Positions 35,465 through 40,605 of a stretch of 40,605 bases of DNA are shown here, piece by piece (the first letter of the stretch is position 1; the number at the start of each line of letters is the position of its first letter). Both the position numbers and the translations under genes were made by a program. The notes below the pieces were generated by a model. It ran no database searches. It was not told the DNA's origin and saw only the letters and a program-made list of their open reading frames with translations. The stretch is taken from assembly GCA_004299495.1 (NCBI GenBank), contig SCPY01000069.1, positions 1-40,605 on the forward strand, written 5' to 3'. Source of the DNA: a bacterium. Lineage in GTDB: Bacteria > Omnitrophota > Gorgyraeia > Gygaellales > UBA12090.

Positions 35465-36396
35465 GCGGCTGGGCCAAGAAGGATTTGCTGGGGCTGGAAT
35501 ATTTAAGCAGAGAAGAAATAGAACTTGTTTTAGAGACCGCGGAGTCATTCAAAGAGGTTACTACCAGAGAGATTAAAAAGGTTCCGGCCTTACGCGGCAA
35601 AACCGTGGTCAACCTTTTTTACGAACCCTCTACCCGGACCCGCGTGTCTTTTGAGGTGGCGGCAAAGAGGCTGTCCGCGGATGTGATTAATATCGCGGCA
35701 GAGGCATCTAGCGTGCGTAAAGGTGAAACCCTGATTGATACCGGAAGAAATATAGAGGCCCTCAAGGCTGATATCGTGGTTATCAGGCATAGCTATTCGG
35801 GAGCGCCGGTTATATTAGCGCGAAACTTAAATATCAGCGTGGTCAATGCCGGAGACGGCTGGCACGAGCACCCCACCCAGGCGCTTTTAGACCTTTTTAC
35901 CCTGAAGGAAAAATTGGGCAGAATCGCCGGGATTAAGGTAAGCATTGTCGGAGATATCAGTCACTCGCGGGTGGCACGCTCCAATATCTGGGGTTTAACC
36001 AAATTAGGCGCGTTTGTTACAGTCTGCGCCCCTAAAATGCTTATCCCGCCGGGCATTGAGCGGATGGGGGTTTCGGTAACATCTTCCATAGACGAGGCGC
36101 TCAAAGACGCGGACGCGCTGAATGTCCTGCGTATGCAATTTGAGCGGGATGAGGCGGCGGCATTCCCGCAGGCATTTGAGTATTTCCGGCAATTCGGCAT
36201 TACCGAAGAAAGGCTGAGGAAAGCCGGGAAAAATATCGTGGTGATGCACCCCGGCCCGATTAACCGGGGTATTGAGATGGAAAGCAACGTTGCCGACGGC
36301 CCCAATTCGGTAATCTTAGAGCAGGTCACCAACGGCATCGCGGTAAGGATGGCGGTGTTGTTTTTGGTATCCCAGGCCAATGAGGCAAAGGCATGA
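35461..36396 (+). CDS. pyrB: Aspartate carbamoyltransferase catalytic subunit
   Basis: A 311-residue enzyme that joins carbamoyl phosphate and aspartate, the first committed step of pyrimidine synthesis. The carbamoyl phosphate site '[19 protein letters not shown]', then '[18 protein letters not shown]' and '[13 protein letters not shown]' are all present. No pyrI regulatory subunit gene is nearby, so it is probably an unregulated or DHOase-associated form as in many bacteria with pyrB-pyrC operons. It overlaps both neighbours by 4 bases. Confidence 0.97.
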   Translation: MSGWAKKDLLGLEYLSREEIELVLETAESFKEVTTREIKKVPALRGKTVVNLFYEPSTRTRVSFEVAAKRLSADVINIAAEASSVRKGETLIDTGRNIEALKADIVVIRHSYSGAPVILARNLNISVVNAGDGWHEHPTQALLDLFTLKEKLGRIAGIKVSIVGDISHSRVARSNIWGLTKLGAFVTVCAPKMLIPPGIERMGVSVTSSIDEALKDADALNVLRMQFERDEAAAFPQAFEYFRQFGITEERLRKAGKNIVVMHPGPINRGIEMESNVADGPNSVILEQVTNGIAVRMAVLFLVSQANEAKA

Positions 36397-37724
36397 AGCT
36401 TTTAATCAAAAACGGCCGGGTAATTGACCCGGCAAATAATATAGACGAAACACTGGATATCCTGGTTGAGGATTCCCGGATAGCGGGGATAGAAAAAAAT
36501 ATCAAAAACGGCGCGCAAAAGGTAATTGATGCCGCGAATAAAATTGTCCTGCCCGGGCTGGTGGATATGCATGTGCATTTAAGGGAGCCGGGAAGGGAAG
36601 ATAAGGAAACGGTTTTTAGCGGCACCCTGGCGGCGCTAAAAGGCGGGGTTACCAGCGTCCTGGCTATGCCAAATACTCAGCCCGCGATTGACTCAACAGA
36701 AAATATCCGCCTGCTAAAAAATATTATTAAGGATACGGCGCAGGCGCAAGTGTATATTGCCGGCTCAATCACCAAAAACCGAAAAGGCGAGGAATTGGCC
36801 GATATCCAAAATCTAATAAAAGACGGGGCAGCGGCTTTTACCGATGACGGCGCCTCGGTGGAGAATGAAGAATTACTCTTAAACGCGCTAAAACTCGCAA
36901 AGGCAAACAAAAGCCTGATTATCTGCCACTGTGAAGATAAAACTCTTTCCGGCAAAGGGGTGATGAATCTGGGGTTCACCTCTACGCGTTTAGGCCTAAG
37001 AGGCATCTCCGGGGAATCAGAACATAAGCGCGTTGAAAGAGACGTTGCCTTAGCGCAAAAAATAGACTGCCCTATTCACATCGCCCACATCAGCTGTAAA
37101 GAATCGGTGGAGATAATTGCAGCGGCAAAGAAAAAAGGGATTAAGGTAACCTGCGATACCGCTCCGCATTATTTTTCCCTGGATGAGGAAGAGCTTCTGG
37201 GCTATGATGCCAATATGAAGATGAACCCGCCCTTAAGAACAAAAGAGGATGTTTCGGCGATAAGGCGGGCCTTAAAAGACGGCACCATAGATGCCATTGC
37301 CTCAGACCACGCGCCGCACACCATCAATGAAAAAGAGATTGAGTTTGACCGGGCGGAGTTTGGGGTAATCGGCCTTGAGACGGAATTGGCGGCAAGCGTT
37401 ACCGGGCTGGTGGATGCCGGCATATTGAATTGGATGGAATTGGTAAAGAAGATATCCTTTAATCCGGCAAAGATTTTAGGAACAAACAAAGGAAGTTTAA
37501 GCGTAGGCGCGGACGCAGACATAACGGTTGTTGCTCCGGATGTGGAATGGGCGGTTACCAAGAACGGCCTTGTATCTAAATCTAAAAATTCCTGCTTCCT
37601 GGGAAAAAAGTTGAAAGGCAGAGTGGAATATACGATTTACGGCGGGAATATTGTTTATCAGTTTTCATGTTCCCAGGGGCCCAGCGCGCGTATTGGCGGG
37701 GCAGCTGCCAAGGAAATATCTTAA
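36393..37724 (+). CDS. pyrC: Dihydroorotase (class I)
   Basis: A 443-residue amidohydrolase that closes carbamoyl aspartate to dihydroorotate. 'VDMHVHLREPG' gives the zinc-binding His pair, 'CHCEDKTL' and 'IHIAHIS' the later His ligands, and 'IASDHAPH' the catalytic Asp. The segment 'AAAFTDDG' stands where other dihydroorotases have the carboxylated Lys; class I enzymes use Asp there. The C-terminal 'GKLKG.VEYTIYGG' type end is normal, but a further 20 residues ('FSCSQGPSARIGG') form an unusual tail. It partners with PyrB in many bacteria. Confidence 0.95.
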   Translation: MKLLIKNGRVIDPANNIDETLDILVEDSRIAGIEKNIKNGAQKVIDAANKIVLPGLVDMHVHLREPGREDKETVFSGTLAALKGGVTSVLAMPNTQPAIDSTENIRLLKNIIKDTAQAQVYIAGSITKNRKGEELADIQNLIKDGAAAFTDDGASVENEELLLNALKLAKANKSLIICHCEDKTLSGKGVMNLGFTSTRLGLRGISGESEHKRVERDVALAQKIDCPIHIAHISCKESVEIIAAAKKKGIKVTCDTAPHYFSLDEEELLGYDANMKMNPPLRTKEDVSAIRRALKDGTIDAIASDHAPHTINEKEIEFDRAEFGVIGLETELAASVTGLVDAGILNWMELVKKISFNPAKILGTNKGSLSVGADADITVVAPDVEWAVTKNGLVSKSKNSCFLGKKLKGRVEYTIYGGNIVYQFSCSQGPSARIGGAAAKEIS

Positions 37725-37729
37725 CTAAA

Positions 37730-38968
37730 ATGGAATTTGTCGCGGACTTTCATATTCACTCCAAATATTCGCGCGCTACCAGTAAGGATATGGATGTAGA
37801 GCATTTGGCTAAGTGGGCAAAGCTCAAGGGCATCCAGCTTATCGGCACCGGAGATTTTACCCATCATCTCTGGCTTGAGGAGCTTAAGAGTAAATTGGAA
37901 GATAAGGGAAACGGCCTCTACGCCTATAAAGGCGTAAATTTTATCCTGACCGCGGAAATAAGCTGTATCTATTCCAAAAATAATAAGGGTCACCGCATCC
38001 ATAACATTATTTTTGCCCCTTCTTTTAAAACCGTGGACAAAATCAACCACCATCTCGCCGCGATAGGCAATCTCGCCTCGGACGGCCGGCCGATCTTGGG
38101 GCTGGATGCCGCGGAACTGGCGCGGATTATTTTTAATATTGACCCTAACTGCTTTATTGTGCCGGGACACATCTGGACCCCATGGTTCAGCTTGTTTGGT
38201 TCGGCTTCCGGATTTGACAGGATTGAGGACTGCTTTGAAGAGCAGGCCCAAAACATCTATTGCCTGGAGACTGGATTGTCCAGCGACCCGGCAATGAACT
38301 GGCGCCTGAGCGCTTTAGACAGATTCAGCCTGATTTCTAACAGCGATTCGCACTCTCCCTCAAAAATCGGCCGGGAGGCAAATGTCTTTGACTGCGAAAT
38401 GAGCTACAAGGAAATCACCGATACGTTAAAAAATAAAGACAAGAAGAAATTTTTGTATACAATAGAGTTTTATCCCGAAGAAGGGAAATACCATTATGAC
38501 GGCCACCGCCTTTGCGGGGTTAGGTTTTCGCCTCAGGAAACTAAGCGCGCAAAAGGCATTTGCCCGAAATGCGGCAAGCGCCTGGTCATCGGAGTAATGA
38601 ACCGGGTAGACCAGCTTGCGGACAGGCCCGAAGGCTTTAGGCCGGACAACGCTATACCCTATAAGAACCTGATTCCTCTGGATGAAATTGTTGCTGAGGC
38701 AAAGGGAATGGGTAGGGCTTCTCAGGCGGTGGAGCATGAATACCGCGCCATTATCGCCAAATTCGGCACCGAATTTGAAGTCTTAGGCAAGGCACCCAAG
38801 GAAGATTTATTGAAGGGGATGGATGCCAGGATTGCCGATGCCATTATGCGGGTGCGCGAGGGAAGGGCGCATATTGCCCCCGGATATGACGGCGAATACG
38901 GAAAAATTTCCATCTTCGGGGATGACGATAAGCCCAAAAAACATGAAGAGCAGTTGAGTTTGTTTTAA
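37730..38968 (+). CDS. EndoQ-like PHP-family nuclease with C-terminal beta-clamp motif
   Basis: This 412-residue protein fits endonuclease Q, which nicks DNA next to deaminated bases (uracil, hypoxanthine) and damaged sites. The PHP active site starts 'ADFHIHSKYS' with His8/His10, then 'GTGDFTH', 'LTAEISC', 'VPGHIWTPW' and 'SNSDSHSP' (202-210). A zinc site follows with Cys262, Cys278, Cys281 and His residues at 255/259. The helical C-terminal domain ends in 'EEQLSLF', a textbook bacterial sliding-clamp motif. I take the ATG at 37730, since an earlier in-frame start would overlap pyrC and precede the conserved start. It lies 5 bases after pyrC, inside the pyrimidine operon. Assignment to EndoQ is from remembered motifs. 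Confidence 0.82.
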   Translation: MEFVADFHIHSKYSRATSKDMDVEHLAKWAKLKGIQLIGTGDFTHHLWLEELKSKLEDKGNGLYAYKGVNFILTAEISCIYSKNNKGHRIHNIIFAPSFKTVDKINHHLAAIGNLASDGRPILGLDAAELARIIFNIDPNCFIVPGHIWTPWFSLFGSASGFDRIEDCFEEQAQNIYCLETGLSSDPAMNWRLSALDRFSLISNSDSHSPSKIGREANVFDCEMSYKEITDTLKNKDKKKFLYTIEFYPEEGKYHYDGHRLCGVRFSPQETKRAKGICPKCGKRLVIGVMNRVDQLADRPEGFRPDNAIPYKNLIPLDEIVAEAKGMGRASQAVEHEYRAIIAKFGTEFEVLGKAPKEDLLKGMDARIADAIMRVREGRAHIAPGYDGEYGKISIFGDDDKPKKHEEQLSLF

Positions 38969-38969
38969 C

Positions 38970-39041
38970 GCGCCTGTGGCCCAATGGATAGGGCATCAGC
39001 CTCCGAAGCTGGTGGTACAGGTTCGACTCCTGTCAGGCGCA
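38970..39041 (+). tRNA. tRNA-Arg (CCG)
   Basis: A 72-base cloverleaf with acceptor GCGCCTG/CAGGCGC, D stem GCCC/GGGC, anticodon loop CTCCGAA (anticodon CCG) and T arm ACAGG/CCTGT with TTCGACT. Discriminator A; CCA is not encoded. It starts one base after the EndoQ-like stop codon. Confidence 0.96.
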
Positions 39042-39194
39042 ATTTAATCCACAGTTAACAGAGCAAGTGGAGTAATTAGCCCATAAACTAAGCAAAAAAT
39101 TGGCAAAAGTGGTGGATATTATAGCTTATCACAGTCTTAGGGGTGCAATAAAGGCAATTCGCTTGGGTTTCAAGGCTTGTAGCGGATTAGATAT

Positions 39195-40307
39195 ATGAAA
39201 GCCATTTTCTTGTTAGAAGACGGGACGGTTTTTGAGGGAGAAGGCTTTGGGGCTAAGGGCGAGGCCTTTGGAGAGGTGGTTTTTAATACCTCAATTACCG
39301 GCTATCAGGAAATCATCACCGACCCTTCCTATAAGGGCCAGATTGTAGCCATGACCTATCCCCTAATCGGCAATTACGGAGTAAATGAGGAAGATATTGA
39401 ATCCTGTAAGCCCTGGCTTGAAGGTTTTGTGGTAAAGGAGCTAAGCGCCATTCGCTCTAATTGGCGCTCCACAATGAGCCTGGATGAGTATTTGGCAAAG
39501 CGCAATATCGTGGGAATCCAGGGTATAGACACCCGCGCGCTCACCCGCCTCTTGCGCCTTAAAGGGGCAATGCAGGGGGTGATTTCCACCCAAGACTTTG
39601 ATTTGGAGAGCTTAACGAAAAAACTCAAATCCGCGCCCCGGCTGGCGGGAGTGGATTTAGTCAGGGAAGTTACTTGTAAAGAACCTTACGTTTGGACAGA
39701 AGGCCGCAGGCCCAAGACAGCGGACAGGAAAAGATTTAAAGTAGCAGTTTTAGACTGCGGCGTGAAGTTTAATATCTTACGCAACCTATCCGGAGTTGGT
39801 TGTAAAGTTAAAGTGCTGCCTGCCCGGACTTCGGCAGAGGAGATATTAAAGCTTAAACCCGACGGGCTCCTGCTTTCTAACGGCCCGGGCGACCCCGAAG
39901 CGGTCAGCTATGTCATTGAAACCGCGCGTAACCTTTTAGGCAGGCTTCCCATATTCGGCATTTGCCTTGGCCATCAGATGCTGGGTTTGGCTTTAGGCGG
40001 CAAAACCTACAAGCTTAAATTCGGCCATCACGGAGGAAATCAGCCGGTGAAAGACCTAAAAACCGGCAAGGTGGCAATCACTGCCCAGAATCACGGTTTT
40101 AATGTGGATATGAAGACTATTCCCGGCAAGAATACGGTAATGACGCATATGAACCTGTATGATAATACTGCCGAGGGCCTGGAGAATAAAAGGCTTCGCT
40201 TTTTTAGTATCCAGTATCATCCTGAGGCGGGCCCCGGCCCCCACGATGCGAATTATTTGTTTGAGAAGTTTGTTCATTTAATGAGCGCAATAAAAACTAA
40301 AAACTAA
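39195..40307 (+). CDS. carA: Carbamoyl-phosphate synthase small (glutaminase) subunit
   Basis: A 370-residue subunit that releases ammonia from glutamine for CarB. The N-terminal domain ('[20 protein letters not shown]', '[12 protein letters not shown]') is followed by a class I amidotransferase: 'SNGPGDP', catalytic Cys257 in '[11 protein letters not shown]', and His342/Glu344 in '[12 protein letters not shown]'. The '[10 protein letters not shown]' segment is typical of CarA. It lies 153 bases after the tRNA. I see no clear promoter or ribosome site in that gap, so it may be read from the pyr operon. Confidence 0.97.
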   Translation: MKAIFLLEDGTVFEGEGFGAKGEAFGEVVFNTSITGYQEIITDPSYKGQIVAMTYPLIGNYGVNEEDIESCKPWLEGFVVKELSAIRSNWRSTMSLDEYLAKRNIVGIQGIDTRALTRLLRLKGAMQGVISTQDFDLESLTKKLKSAPRLAGVDLVREVTCKEPYVWTEGRRPKTADRKRFKVAVLDCGVKFNILRNLSGVGCKVKVLPARTSAEEILKLKPDGLLLSNGPGDPEAVSYVIETARNLLGRLPIFGICLGHQMLGLALGGKTYKLKFGHHGGNQPVKDLKTGKVAITAQNHGFNVDMKTIPGKNTVMTHMNLYDNTAEGLENKRLRFFSIQYHPEAGPGPHDANYLFEKFVHLMSAIKTKN

Positions 40308-40311
40308 CACT

Positions 40312-40605
40312 ATGCCCAAGCGCACAGACATAAAGAAAATCCTGATTATCGGCTCCGGCCCGATTATTATCGGCCAGGCCTGCGAGTTTGATTATTCCGG
40401 AACCCAGGCCTGTAAGGCCCTATGGGAGGAAGGCTTTAAGGTTGTCCTGGTAAACTCCAACCCCGCCACCATTATGACCGACCCGGAAACGGCTGACCGC
40501 ACCTATATTGAGCCGATTACGCCTGAGATGCTGGAAAAGATTATCCGCAAAGAAAAGCCGGATGCCCTGCTTCCCACCTTAGGCGGACAGACGGGTTTGA
40601 ATGTG
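40312..40605 (+). CDS. carB: Carbamoyl-phosphate synthase large subunit, N-terminal part (cut by window end)
   Basis: The first 98 residues of CarB. The start '[20 protein letters not shown]' is followed by '[10 protein letters not shown]', '[16 protein letters not shown]' and '[12 protein letters not shown]', all conserved. The full protein makes carbamoyl phosphate from bicarbonate, ammonia and ATP. It starts 4 bases after carA and runs off the window. Confidence 0.97.
   Translation, partial: MPKRTDIKKILIIGSGPIIIGQACEFDYSGTQACKALWEEGFKVVLVNSNPATIMTDPETADRTYIEPITPEMLEKIIRKEKPDALLPTLGGQTGLNV

Noticed and set aside
39100..39122. TTGGCA / TATTAT as a carA promoter
   Set aside because: Spacing is only 11 bp. 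No other convincing promoter or riboswitch is seen in 39042-39194.

Overview
All genes found in this window lie on the + strand. The likely source is an uncultivated Gram-negative-type bacterium. Candidate phylum Omnitrophota (OP3) or a close PVC-side relative is my best guess, inferred from the style of the pilus/secretion clusters, the 'ITVTTYYPSPYGVY' type leader of the lectin gene, and the gene order around dnaA. No rRNA or other marker is present to prove this. Two secretins and a PilP-like lipoprotein show that the cell has an outer membrane.

Region 1 (1-9726) is a type II secretion / type IV pilus type operon. It holds a secretin (5' end outside the window), a coiled-coil membrane protein, a TPR protein, a GspE-family ATPase, an ExeA-like ATPase and a GspF platform protein. 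A signalling set follows: a membrane histidine kinase without a sensor domain, a PilZ protein, a stand-alone response regulator and a MshEN-PilZ fusion. Region 2 (9744-11988) is a consensus promoter, a class I (GEMM-I) cyclic di-GMP riboswitch and an intrinsic terminator, ahead of an exported protein with two bulb-lectin mannose motifs and a C-terminal S74 self-cleaving chaperone domain; a small secreted coiled-coil protein follows. Region 3 (12131-23564) is a second pilus/secretion cluster: small HTH protein, PilP-like lipoprotein, a secretin split into two exported proteins, a second GspE-family ATPase with an intact MshEN tandem motif, a GspG-like major pseudopilin with its own promoter and terminator, GspH/I/J/K-like minor pseudopilins, GspF, a PilM-PilN fusion and PilO.

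Region 4 (23574-32818) is the replication block dnaA-dnaN-dciA-gyrB-gyrA. It has no recF, has an AT-rich origin candidate between dnaA and dnaN, and has a 433-residue HNH intein in gyrB. tRNA-Glu(TTC) and glmS follow. Region 5 (34782-40605) is a pyrimidine operon, pyrR-pyrB-pyrC-(EndoQ-like nuclease)-tRNA-Arg(CCG)-carA-carB (carB cut by the window end). Its leader has a textbook PyrR-binding hairpin, a short leader ORF that runs through the terminator, and pyrR starting on the leader stop codon.

The common thread of regions 1-3 is cyclic di-GMP: a riboswitch, two PilZ proteins with complete motifs and a MshEN-type ATPase sit within about 10 kb, although no GGDEF, EAL or HD-GYP protein is in the window. 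Two kinds of small repeat run through the coding sequence: a 29-bp hairpin repeat placed in frame in two unrelated genes, and 7-bp tandem repeats near the starts of pilus/secretion genes.
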